Of a DNA stretch of 10,031 nt, positions 1 to 5,747 are shown piece after piece; within the stretch, counting starts at the first letter, position 1; each line of letters opens with the position of its first letter. The position numbers and the translations under genes are program-made. Source of the DNA: JBEKHI01 sp050012355 (lineage in GTDB: Bacteria > Actinomycetota > Actinomycetes > Streptosporangiales > Streptosporangiaceae); contig JBEKHI010000318.1 of the NCBI GenBank assembly GCA_050012355.1, forward strand, positions 1 to 10,031, in the 5' to 3' direction. The notes below the pieces were generated by a model. The model was not told the origin of the DNA. It worked only from the letters and a program-made list of their open reading frames with translations, and searched no databases.

Positions 1-178
1 CGCCCAGCGGGCTGGACACCGGCGGATTCTTCGCGAGGATCCTCAGGTTGAGCTGGTTCGGCCACCACTCACGGTTCGCGTCACCCATGGTCGGGTGCAC
101 GCGACCGTGCACAACCGGGCATTCCCCCGCCTCGGGGGTCGGGCCTTCGGTGACTGTTGGGTCATGGTTCTCAGACAA
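1..178 (-). CDS. katG: Catalase-peroxidase KatG, N-terminal fragment (gene runs off the left edge)
   Basis: Only the first 59 codons are in the window. Translation from a TTG at 178-176 gives a protein containing MGDANREWWPNQLNLRIL followed by KNPPVSSPLG. This is the characteristic N-terminal stretch of bifunctional catalase-peroxidases, haem enzymes that destroy hydrogen peroxide in the cytoplasm. The catalytic Trp-Tyr-Met region and the haem ligand lie outside the window, so activity cannot be judged. I chose the TTG because it is preceded by a good ribosome-binding site, GGAAGGA at 192-186, with 7 nt spacing. The nearby ATG is out of frame. The gene begins 23 nt after the furA stop, the usual actinobacterial furA-katG arrangement, so the two are probably cotranscribed and peroxide-responsive. 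Identification is strong despite the short length. Confidence 0.9.
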   Translation of the reverse strand, partial: MSENHDPTVTEGPTPEAGECPVVHGRVHPTMGDANREWWPNQLNLRILAKNPPVSSPLG

Positions 179-201
179 GTTGGAATCCTTCCGTACTTTG
201 C

Positions 202-633
202 TCAAGAACTACGTTCGGTGGAGCAGGCGGGGCATAGGCCCCGGTAAACGACCTCGGCCTCGTCGATCGAGAAGCCATGGTCGTCGGACGCGGTCAGGCA
301 GGGTGCCTCGCCGACCGCGCAGTCGACATCGACGACGACACCACACGACCGGCAGAGCAGATGGTGGTGGTTGTCACCGACACGTCCCTCGAACCTGGGC
401 GGACTCCCGGCCGGGTCGATACGACGGATCAGGCTCGCCGCGGTGAGCGCGTGCAAAGCCTCGTACACCGCTTGCAGGGAGATGTGACCTACCCGGCCAC
501 GCACGCCAGAGGCGATCGCGTCCACACCAAGGTGGTCACCCTCCCGGACGGTCTCGAGCAGCGCGACGCGAGCGGCCGTCACCCGCAGGCCAGCACCGCG
601 CAGCTCATCGGCCGGAGTCTGGGATGCGGTCAT
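202..633 (-). CDS. furA: Fur-family redox/metal-responsive repressor FurA
   Basis: This is a 143-residue protein of normal Fur length. The N-terminal winged helix covers about residues 10-80 (GLRVTAARVALLETV, then HISLQAVYEALHALTAASLI as the recognition region). The dimerisation and metal-binding half carries the family hallmark DNHHHLLCRSCG (His 89-91, Cys94 and Cys97) and a second pair, Cys134/Cys137, in LCPAC near the end. The two CxxC pairs fit a structural zinc site. FurA proteins next to katG repress the furA-katG operon and are released by oxidation; I infer that role from the position directly upstream of katG. The ATG at 633-631 is the first start in the frame and is preceded by a G-rich weak ribosome-binding site. 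An iron-uptake or zinc-uptake (Zur) role is less likely given the katG neighbour. Confidence 0.92.
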   Translation of the reverse strand: MTASQTPADELRGAGLRVTAARVALLETVREGDHLGVDAIASGVRGRVGHISLQAVYEALHALTAASLIRRIDPAGSPPRFEGRVGDNHHHLLCRSCGVVVDVDCAVGEAPCLTASDDHGFSIDEAEVVYRGLCPACSTERSS

Positions 634-651
634 GACCCCACCCTACCGGCA

Positions 652-690
652 TAAAGGCGAACGATACAAGAGAACGAAAGATTAAGGTTT
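652..690 (-). promoter_or_regulatory. AT-rich promoter/operator candidate of furA-katG
   Basis: The 40 nt just upstream of the furA start are much richer in A+T than the surroundings. On the plus strand they contain two near-identical octamers, GAACGATA (659-666) and GAACGAAA (672-679), 13 nt apart. Mycobacterial FurA is known to bind an AT-rich site just in front of its own gene, and this is the matching position. I could not assign convincing -35 and -10 hexamers, so the call rests on position and composition. Confidence 0.35.
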
Positions 691-759
691 TCGTGTCGCG
701 CCGGCGCCCGCAGGGGCAACGTATCAAAACAAGAACCCCAATGCTCGCCTCCCGCGACA

Positions 760-811
760 CCAGCGATGGCCCATCGCTGGCGCCACAGCACCAGCGATGG
801 GCCATCCATGG
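760..811. repeat. 52-bp dispersed palindromic element, copy 1
   Basis: Two 21-nt units (760-780 and 791-811) flank a 10-nt spacer, CGCCACAGCA. The first unit is a perfect palindrome with 10-nt arms, CCAGCGATGG and CCATCGCTGG, around one base. The second has the same left arm and a right arm with two changes (CCATCCATGG). The same unit-spacer-unit arrangement, with identical lengths, recurs at 5622-5673. This copy is intergenic, just past the stop codon of the cholesterol oxidase gene and upstream of furA. Its hairpins could help end the oxidase transcript, but there is no T-run, so the class of element is unknown. Confidence 0.75.
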
Positions 812-825
812 GCCTCGAGTACGGG

Positions 826-2571
826 CTAGCCGAACAGGGTGTCTAGGAACGGATTGCTGAAGACCGAGTACGGATCGTAGCCGGTCAGGATGGATATCGC
901 CGTCGACCACCCGTCGTCGCTCGCCTGGCCAGCGTTGACCGCGGCCGGGACGTTGGTCGACAGTATGGTGCTATTGGTCCAGGGGGCGGTTGAGGTGCAG
1001 GCCCACGCCTTGGACCACTCGGGCCGCACCGCCGCGTAACTCCCGGTGTAGTGCGACCAGATCCAGGACTCCATCGCCGTGTAGAACGCGGAGAAGCCGG
1101 GCGTCACCGGCAGCGTGCCCATGTCCAGCCAGACGGCCACGTCCCATGAGGTCTGATCAGGCCGCGGGCGGACCGCGGACAGGATCGGAGAATAGGCGCC
1201 GGACGCCTCGGAATCCGACGTCTGGTCAAGGCCGGTGATCCTGATCTCGACCGGGCCGTTGATCGGATACACGTCGTCATCGGCGTAGCTGTTGAGCAGG
1301 GTCGTGTACTGGGTGTAGAAGTCGCTGACGACCTGCTGGATGTTGGCCCGCGAGGTGAGTATCGCGAAGCCCGCCTCGATGATGCGGACCGTGGTCGGCT
1401 TGACGTACAGGAGGGTGTTCTGCCACTGACCCCAGAGGTCCCAGGTCCCGGTGAAGACCAGCCCGGTGTCGACCAGCGAGATCGCGGCGTCCTCGAACGC
1501 GGGCGTGCCTGAGGTGTCGCCCGCCGCCACCTCGTCGAAGAACGTATTCTCCGCCGTCGTGACACTGTTGGTAAAGGAGTAGTTGTACCCGCTCGCCACC
1601 TCGACCGACAGCAACGGCTGGCTCGGCTGGATCGACCACACCTTCAGCCACGGGGTGTCGGTGAACGGGAACCAGATCGCCTCCACCCGCCCCGCCGAGT
1701 TCGCGTAGCTGGCCAGCGAGCTAGATCCCGCGCTGGCGGGCGCCGCGAACAGGTCGGCGGCCGAGATGTCCACCCAGCTCTGGCACTGCAGGTTCTGGCT
1801 CGCCGCGACCTGCAGGGTCACCGAGGTGATAAACGCGCGGCCCAGGTGCACCAGGAACGCCCGGATGTCCGGGTCGTCCCGCTGGAAGGTTTGCAGCACG
1901 TACGCGGACCCGTTCCACACGACGGCGGTGATCGACAGGATCAGGTTGGATAGCGAGCCGTACGTCTGGCCGGTCAGCTTGGTCTCCCCGGTCGCCGGGA
2001 TCGCGCTGCCGTGCGCGTCGATCGCCAGCGCGCCGCCGAGGGTGATGTCACCGGGGGCCGGTATCGCGGCGAAGCCGTACCCGGCCGCGGCGACCTTCGT
2101 GGTGAGCGTGTCCATCGTGACGCCGGCCTGCGCGGTGACGGTGCCGGTGCCGACCGACACACTGGTGAGGTACTGCGTGGTGTCGACCAGCACGTACCCG
2201 GCGCCGGTGTTGCCGGTCGGCAGGACGAGCGGCGACCAGCCATGGCTCATCCCCTTGGCCCGCAGCCGGTACCCGTTGGCGTACGCCCAGTTGGCCAGCG
2301 TGACCACGTCGCTGGGGGACGTAGGAGCGCAGGTCCAGACGTCCTCGATCACGATCATGCCCGACCAGTTCTGGTACGCCTGCTGGTAGACAGAGATCGA
2401 GGACGGGAAGTTCGCCGGCGGCGAGGTAGTCGCCCCGCTCGCCGCCGTAGCGCGGAAGACAGGCGTCCAGGCCATAACGACGCTGGCCGCTCCCCCAGCC
2501 AAAACTGCTCTCCTGGAGACGGGAAACTTCCTGGAATCGGCGTCATGACGACGGTGATCGTATCGGGACAT
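826..2571 (-). CDS. Secreted cholesterol oxidase, covalent-FAD (VAO-type, type II)
   Basis: This 581-residue protein should oxidise the 3-beta-hydroxyl of cholesterol and isomerise the product to cholest-4-en-3-one, releasing H2O2. It matches the Brevibacterium sterolicum type II enzyme along its length, judged from memory of that sequence. The N-terminus is a Tat signal (SRRAVLAGG, Arg20-Arg21, hydrophobic stretch, likely cleavage near ATAASGA, residues 41-47), so it folds inside the cell and is exported. The FAD domain has AKGMSHGWSPL, with His110 the expected covalent flavin attachment residue, then PAPGDITLGGALAIDAHG (171-188). The substrate domain has GRVEAIWFPF (Glu297) and NGPVEIRITGLD (Glu442, Arg444). 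These fit the active-site Glu and the Glu/Arg gate pair of the family. The C-terminus YDPYSVFSNPFLDTLF is also typical. The ATG has GGAGGG 6 nt upstream (2583-2578). Two KstR-type boxes bracket its promoter. Unrelated to GMC-type (type I) cholesterol oxidases. Confidence 0.93.
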   Translation of the reverse strand: MSRYDHRRHDADSRKFPVSRRAVLAGGAASVVMAWTPVFRATAASGATTSPPANFPSSISVYQQAYQNWSGMIVIEDVWTCAPTSPSDVVTLANWAYANGYRLRAKGMSHGWSPLVLPTGNTGAGYVLVDTTQYLTSVSVGTGTVTAQAGVTMDTLTTKVAAAGYGFAAIPAPGDITLGGALAIDAHGSAIPATGETKLTGQTYGSLSNLILSITAVVWNGSAYVLQTFQRDDPDIRAFLVHLGRAFITSVTLQVAASQNLQCQSWVDISAADLFAAPASAGSSSLASYANSAGRVEAIWFPFTDTPWLKVWSIQPSQPLLSVEVASGYNYSFTNSVTTAENTFFDEVAAGDTSGTPAFEDAAISLVDTGLVFTGTWDLWGQWQNTLLYVKPTTVRIIEAGFAILTSRANIQQVVSDFYTQYTTLLNSYADDDVYPINGPVEIRITGLDQTSDSEASGAYSPILSAVRPRPDQTSWDVAVWLDMGTLPVTPGFSAFYTAMESWIWSHYTGSYAAVRPEWSKAWACTSTAPWTNSTILSTNVPAAVNAGQASDDGWSTAISILTGYDPYSVFSNPFLDTLFG

Positions 2572-2600
2572 CGTTGACCCTCCAGCGGCGGCGCCCTAAC

Positions 2601-2614
2601 TAGAACAGGTTCTA
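2601..2614. promoter_or_regulatory. KstR-type operator, proximal box of the cholesterol oxidase promoter
   Basis: TAGAACAGGTTCTA fits TnnAACnnGTTnnA exactly. The inverted repeat extends to 9-nt perfect arms, AACTAGAAC and GTTCTAGTT, at 2598-2617. It lies 29 nt in front of the oxidase start codon and just downstream of the predicted transcription start, where a bound repressor would block elongation or promoter clearance. Confidence 0.8.
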
Positions 2615-2628
2615 GTTACTTTCATTGG

Positions 2629-2657
2629 AGCGTGGCCCCGGCATAAGAAACTGTCAA
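2629..2657 (-). promoter_or_regulatory. Promoter of the cholesterol oxidase gene
   Basis: On the minus strand TTGACA (2657-2652) is followed after 17 nt by CACGCT (2634-2629). The -10 is weak, but the promoter of the neighbouring secreted protein has the same arrangement (TTGACG, 17 nt, CATGCT) at the same offset from its operators, which supports both. Transcription would start near 2622, between the two KstR-type boxes. Confidence 0.55.
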
Positions 2658-2666
2658 GACCTAAAG

Positions 2667-2680
2667 TAGAACTTGTTCTA
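2667..2680. promoter_or_regulatory. KstR-type operator, distal box of the cholesterol oxidase promoter
   Basis: TAGAACTTGTTCTA is an exact fit to TnnAACnnGTTnnA. It lies 9 nt upstream of the predicted -35. Its centre is 66 bp from the centre of the proximal box at 2601-2614. Confidence 0.8.
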
Positions 2681-2709
2681 GGTCGTGGCGTCGCGGCAGC
2701 GGACCGATT

Positions 2710-2763
2710 CTGGGCGGTGCGACGCTGACCAGACAAGAGTGCGGGCAGGGCCACACCGCCCAG
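2710..2763 (-). terminator. Long-loop inverted repeat, possible terminator after the propeller gene
   Basis: CTGGGCGGTG (2710-2719) and CACCGCCCAG (2754-2763) are perfect 10-nt complements separated by 34 nt, in the space between the propeller gene stop (2796) and the oxidase promoter. It could form a stem at the end of the propeller transcript. There is no T-run and the loop is long, so this is only a candidate. The rest of the 2681-2795 interval shows nothing recognisable. Confidence 0.3.
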
Positions 2764-2795
2764 CAACGGCCGAGGCTGATCATCGGGTCGTGAGA

Positions 2796-4994
2796 TCAGG
2801 GTGTCGCCGTCACCGGCGACGAGAACGAGCCCGTGCCGATGTTATTGATCGCGGCTACCTCGAACTCGTACTCCTGACTGTCGGAGAGCGGCGCCACATC
2901 GGCTGTGTTGCTCCCGAACGGGCCGATCTCGGTCCAGCTCGAGCCGGAAACGGGCTTGTAGTCGACGTAATACCAGACGGTCTCGCCCTGCCAGGCACCA
3001 ATGGCGGTCCAGGTGAGCGTGACCCCGCCGCCGCCGCTGTCCACCGTCGCGGTCAGCCCGGCCGGGGTGGCCACACCCAGCGCGACCGGGGTCGTCGCGT
3101 TGCCGCTGGTACTGGTCAGAAGGCTATCCCCGGCGTCGAACGCCTCCAGGAGGAAGCTGTAATCGTCGCCGTTACTGCCGCTGGCCGGGATGAAGTGGTT
3201 TTCCATCGTCGACGTGGTACTGGCCGGCAGCAGCCCGGCACCCGGCTCCCAGCCGTCGGCGTTCGGGCCCTGTGTCCAGAACTCCTCCTCAGTCCAGGTG
3301 TCCGGGCTGGTGGTCTGGTCTGACCAGTCGACCCAGTACCAGATATCGGCACCCTCGTAGGGCCACGACAGCTCAGCGCTGCCGTCGGTGTTCGCCGTGA
3401 CCGATGTGTCTTCCACCGGAGGCGGGATCGCCGAGCAGGCAGCGGTGGTCCAGGTAGTGCCGGTCGGTACTGCCTCCGGGTTGTATGTCCAGCTGCTGCT
3501 TGCCTGCTCGGGCGCCGCCATCGCGCCGGCCGAGGTGGCCGCCTGCCGGGCCAAGCGCAGCCGCAGCGCACCGAGCCTGCGAACCGCGGCAGGGAAGGAC
3601 GGCTCCGGGTTAGCCAAGGTGCGAGCCGCCGTCGGGCTCACGGTGCGGACGACGGGTCTCGGTGCCGCCGCGGTTACGGTGCCGGCGGAGGATCGTCGCA
3701 CGCTATCGGATAGCCCGCTGGTGCTGAAGTCAGCCGTGGGCACATCGATGAACCGCGGGACATATGCGTTGGCGTCGTAGTTCAGCAGCGATACGCAACC
3801 GGTGTCGACGGCGCTGGAGTTGACGTTGTAGGAGACAACCACATCGCCGCTGGTCGATGCGGTCACGGCTGAGAGCAGCCTGACCGCGTACGCGGTGACA
3901 CCGGGGAAGTCATCGTTGATTCCTGAGAATGTGGTCACGGCTGGCTCGAACAGCGATACCGCGTCGGAGGCCGAGTTCGTGAACGACCATGGGTCAAGAG
4001 CCTCATGAGCCACCGCCCAGCCGGGGTAGGTCCCGTCAACCGGATCGTCCTCGACAAGCCAGAACGCGCCATTCAGCTCTGTCACCGTCAGCTCGGTCGC
4101 CACCGAGATGTCGCCCGCCGCGGCGAGTGCGACCGTGCTGCAGGAATCACCGGACGGCACCTGGCCGCTGAAGTCGCCATCGCCGGTGTAGTAGGTCCAG
4201 TCAGACTGTGCGCTCGGGTCGCCGGTCGTCCTGGCTAGGTACAGGCCGCTGCCCGCACCGCTGGTGTTGTAGCCCTCACCATAGATATAGGTGTACGTCG
4301 TGCCGTCGGTGACCGCTGTGAGCGTGGCCTGCCCCCACATCACGTTGTAGCTGCCGCAGGAGTCCAGCTGGGTGGTGACCACCGGAGTGATGGTGTCGCC
4401 GCTTTCCAGCTCGGATTGAGGCAGCTCGGCGACCTCGGGTTCCACCGGCTCCAACCCGTCCGCGGCGTAGTAGAACTTCACCACGTCTGAGCCGTAGGTA
4501 ATGCTCGAGGCCGGCCAGTCCACGTACCCGGTCGTCGACGAGCCGGCGGGCGAGAATGGCGTGACCGCGCCGGTGGTCGTATCCGGGCAGCCGGTGCCGC
4601 CGGTGATCGTGGTAAACGCGCTGCCGCTCTGGACCACCATGGAGTTACGGATAAAGCTGTTGTTGAAGAAGTCCTGGCGAGTGACGGCGGGACCCAGATA
4701 TGTGTCACCGAATGACCAGAGATAGTCGCCGTCGTTAAGCTGCGTCACCTGGGTGCCGTCCCCGCCCGTCCACACGCCGCAGTCAGCCGTGGTCGTAGGC
4801 TGGGGCTGCGGGCTGCCGGTCGAGCCCACCTCGCTGTTGGCCTCCCAGGTCGAGGTCAGCGAGTCCACGGCGAGGTTGGACGCAACCGTCGCGCCGGTCT
4901 GTGCCAGCGCGGGCGTCGCCGGCTGGGTCGCGGCCAACGCGAGCACGCCCACCGTGAGCGTGAGTCCGGTTGCCAGCCACCTTCGAGTGCGCAT
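2796..4994 (-). CDS. Secreted beta-propeller protein (DUF5005/DUF4185-like) with two fibronectin III-like domains
   Basis: This 732-residue exported protein has a Sec signal (MRTRRW, hydrophobic core 8-21, ALA cut site at 29-31). Residues about 43-415 look like a five-bladed propeller of the glycosidase-like DUF5005/DUF4185 group: CGVWTGGDGTQ (72-82), LWSFGDTYLGP (92-102), FIRNSMVVQSG (114-124), and later blades with YIYGEGY (237-242), WLVEDDP (312-318) and VVSYNVN (386-392). A basic Ala/Arg/Pro linker (about 430-500) follows. Two fibronectin III-like domains end the protein, about 526-637 and 641-732; the second has LTWTAIGAWQGETVWYYVDY and the typical YEFEVAAINNIG end. Some DUF4185 proteins are endo-D-arabinanases (GH183), so a carbohydrate-active role on a glycan or glycoside is plausible, but the substrate is unknown and I cannot identify catalytic acids. 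The ATG lies behind a poor ribosome-binding site. Its promoter carries two KstR-type boxes, as for the oxidase, so the two exported proteins are probably coinduced. Confidence 0.75.
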   Translation of the reverse strand: MRTRRWLATGLTLTVGVLALAATQPATPALAQTGATVASNLAVDSLTSTWEANSEVGSTGSPQPQPTTTADCGVWTGGDGTQVTQLNDGDYLWSFGDTYLGPAVTRQDFFNNSFIRNSMVVQSGSAFTTITGGTGCPDTTTGAVTPFSPAGSSTTGYVDWPASSITYGSDVVKFYYAADGLEPVEPEVAELPQSELESGDTITPVVTTQLDSCGSYNVMWGQATLTAVTDGTTYTYIYGEGYNTSGAGSGLYLARTTGDPSAQSDWTYYTGDGDFSGQVPSGDSCSTVALAAAGDISVATELTVTELNGAFWLVEDDPVDGTYPGWAVAHEALDPWSFTNSASDAVSLFEPAVTTFSGINDDFPGVTAYAVRLLSAVTASTSGDVVVSYNVNSSAVDTGCVSLLNYDANAYVPRFIDVPTADFSTSGLSDSVRRSSAGTVTAAAPRPVVRTVSPTAARTLANPEPSFPAAVRRLGALRLRLARQAATSAGAMAAPEQASSSWTYNPEAVPTGTTWTTAACSAIPPPVEDTSVTANTDGSAELSWPYEGADIWYWVDWSDQTTSPDTWTEEEFWTQGPNADGWEPGAGLLPASTTSTMENHFIPASGSNGDDYSFLLEAFDAGDSLLTSTSGNATTPVALGVATPAGLTATVDSGGGGVTLTWTAIGAWQGETVWYYVDYKPVSGSSWTEIGPFGSNTADVAPLSDSQEYEFEVAAINNIGTGSFSSPVTATP

Positions 4995-5046
4995 TTGTCC
5001 CCACTTCCCGCCAATGTCATCACAGAACGAGCGAGGCAGCTCTAAC

Positions 5047-5060
5047 TAGAACGTGTTCTA
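5047..5060. promoter_or_regulatory. KstR-type operator, proximal box of the propeller gene promoter
   Basis: TAGAACGTGTTCTA fits TnnAACnnGTTnnA exactly and is flanked by C and G, which extend the dyad to 16 nt. It lies 52 nt before the start codon and just downstream of the predicted transcription start. Confidence 0.8.
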
Positions 5061-5074
5061 GGAGATTTGATTGA

Positions 5075-5103
5075 AGCATGAGGCAGGCACGGGGACCCGT
5101 CAA
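5075..5103 (-). promoter_or_regulatory. Promoter of the propeller gene
   Basis: The minus strand reads TTGACG (5103-5098), 17 nt, CATGCT (5080-5075). Spacing, hexamers and position relative to the two operators mirror the cholesterol oxidase promoter. Transcription would start near 5068. Confidence 0.5.
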
Positions 5104-5110
5104 GGCCAAA

Positions 5111-5124
5111 AAGAACTTGTTCTA
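5111..5124. promoter_or_regulatory. KstR-type operator, distal box of the propeller gene promoter
   Basis: AAGAACTTGTTCTA differs from TnnAACnnGTTnnA only at the first base. It lies 7 nt upstream of the predicted -35, with its centre 64 bp from the proximal box. It faces the divergent dksA-like gene on its other side, 147 nt away, and might also affect it. Confidence 0.7.
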
Positions 5125-5258
5125 TCAAACTGGCTTGCAGCCCCCGTGGGCGGCGAATGCCTGGGGAGATAGGAGATTACAGTAGCCGCACGCTGGCACG
5201 CCCCTCCTGAGCGGGCTCGGGAATCGTGGTCACCACGGCTTTACGGGGACGGGAGACC

Positions 5259-5264
5259 TAGAGT
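5259..5264 (+). promoter_or_regulatory. -10 element of the dksA-like gene, probably a leaderless transcript
   Basis: TAGAGT matches the actinomycete -10 consensus TAGRRT and ends 7 nt before the GTG start at 5272. No properly spaced ribosome-binding site precedes that GTG (a GAAGG abuts it directly). This is the usual picture for a leaderless mRNA starting at the initiation codon. No good -35 was found. The rest of the 5125-5271 interval holds no other element I can name. Confidence 0.45.
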
Positions 5265-5271
5265 CTGAAGG

Positions 5272-5730
5272 GTGACGACCATCCGCGAGCGACTACTGGC
5301 GGAACGGTCGCGTGCCCAGCAGCGGGCGGCCGCCCTTGACCTCGAGTTCGCGGGCATCGCCGAAGCCGCCAGCGAGCCGGGCACCGACGACGAGCATGAC
5401 CCGGAGGGCGCGACGCTCGCTTTCGAGCGGCAGCATACGGCCGCGCTGTATGCGCAGGCCCTGGACCAGATCGCGGGGATCGACGCCGCCATCGGCAGGC
5501 TCGACAGCGGCACGTACGGCCGATGCGTCCGGTGTGGCCAGCCAATCGCGGAAGATCGCCTGACCGCCCGCCCAACGGCCGCCACCTGCATCCACTGCGC
5601 CCGGTTAGGTGCCGCGCGACCCCAGCGGTGGGCCATCGATAGCGCCGCAGCGCCAGCGGTGGGCCATCGATGGGCTGGGGCCGCCCGCGCGGGAGGCCGT
5701 CGGGGGCCTAAAATAGAACTTGTTCTATAG
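5272..5730 (+). CDS. DksA/TraR-type zinc-finger protein with an unusual C-terminal tail
   Basis: This 152-residue protein has an N-terminal helical half (1-80) with the acidic DDEHDPEGATLAFERQH stretch common in small actinobacterial DksA/TraR proteins. The C4 zinc finger is TYGRCVRCGQPI, then RPTAATCIHC (Cys85, Cys88, Cys106, Cys109). DksA relatives enter the RNA polymerase secondary channel and modulate transcription; whether this short form does so is not known. Family members usually end soon after the last cysteine pair. Here about 43 more residues follow. Residues 117-134 are encoded by a dispersed palindromic repeat, and the last codons (KIELVL and stop) lie within the KstR-type box of the next gene. 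The GTG start is taken from frame and from the -10 spacing. The stop is 17 nt before the methyltransferase start, on the same strand. Confidence 0.8.
   Translation: MTTIRERLLAERSRAQQRAAALDLEFAGIAEAASEPGTDDEHDPEGATLAFERQHTAALYAQALDQIAGIDAAIGRLDSGTYGRCVRCGQPIAEDRLTARPTAATCIHCARLGAARPQRWAIDSAAAPAVGHRWAGAARAGGRRGPKIELVL
5622..5673. repeat. 52-bp dispersed palindromic element, copy 2 (inside the dksA-like frame)
   Basis: The units lie at 5622-5642 and 5653-5673, with left arm CCAGCGGTGG in both and right arms CCATCGATAG and CCATCGATGG, separated by the 10-nt spacer CGCCGCAGCG. Unit lengths, spacer length and spacer sequence (CGCCrCAGCr) match copy 1 at 760-811. A GCGAC-containing stretch precedes both copies. 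This copy is translated in frame as part of the DksA-like C-terminus. Confidence 0.75.
5709..5714 (+). promoter_or_regulatory. Candidate -10 of the methyltransferase gene
   Basis: TAAAAT is one change from the canonical TATAAT and runs into the first base of the KstR-type box at 5714-5727. A start near 5721 would place the box across the transcription start. No -35 is visible in the GC-rich upstream sequence. Confidence 0.4.
5714..5727. promoter_or_regulatory. KstR-type operator before the methyltransferase gene
   Basis: TAGAACTTGTTCTA is identical to the distal box of the oxidase promoter and is flanked by A and T that extend the dyad. It stands alone: I found no partner box 60-70 bp away. 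It overlaps the last codons of the dksA-like gene and ends 20 nt before the methyltransferase GTG. Confidence 0.75.
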
Positions 5731-5747
5731 ATGGATGTGGAGGGCTC

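Noticed and set aside
760..811. The paired units as a minimal CRISPR
   Set aside because: The spacer is only 10 nt, it is nearly identical in both copies, and the units are palindromic with no cas genes nearby.
605..910. Minus-strand open frame across the furA-oxidase gap
   Set aside because: It overlaps the starts and ends of two well-supported genes and is made largely of the palindromic repeat; the translation resembles no protein family.
1766..2389. Long plus-strand open frame opposite the cholesterol oxidase
   Set aside because: It is antisense to a clearly conserved gene; long shadow frames are expected in GC-rich DNA.
2803..2820. Hairpin GTCGCCG-TCAC-CGGCGAC at the end of the propeller gene as a terminator
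   Set aside because: It lies within the coding sequence before the stop codon, has a 7-bp stem and lacks a T-run; short GC hairpins of this kind are common at this base composition.
2601..5727. The GAAC/GTTC dyads as LexA (SOS) boxes
   Set aside because: Actinobacterial LexA sites have four bases between GAAC and GTTC; these have two, which fits the KstR consensus, and the genes are not DNA-repair genes.
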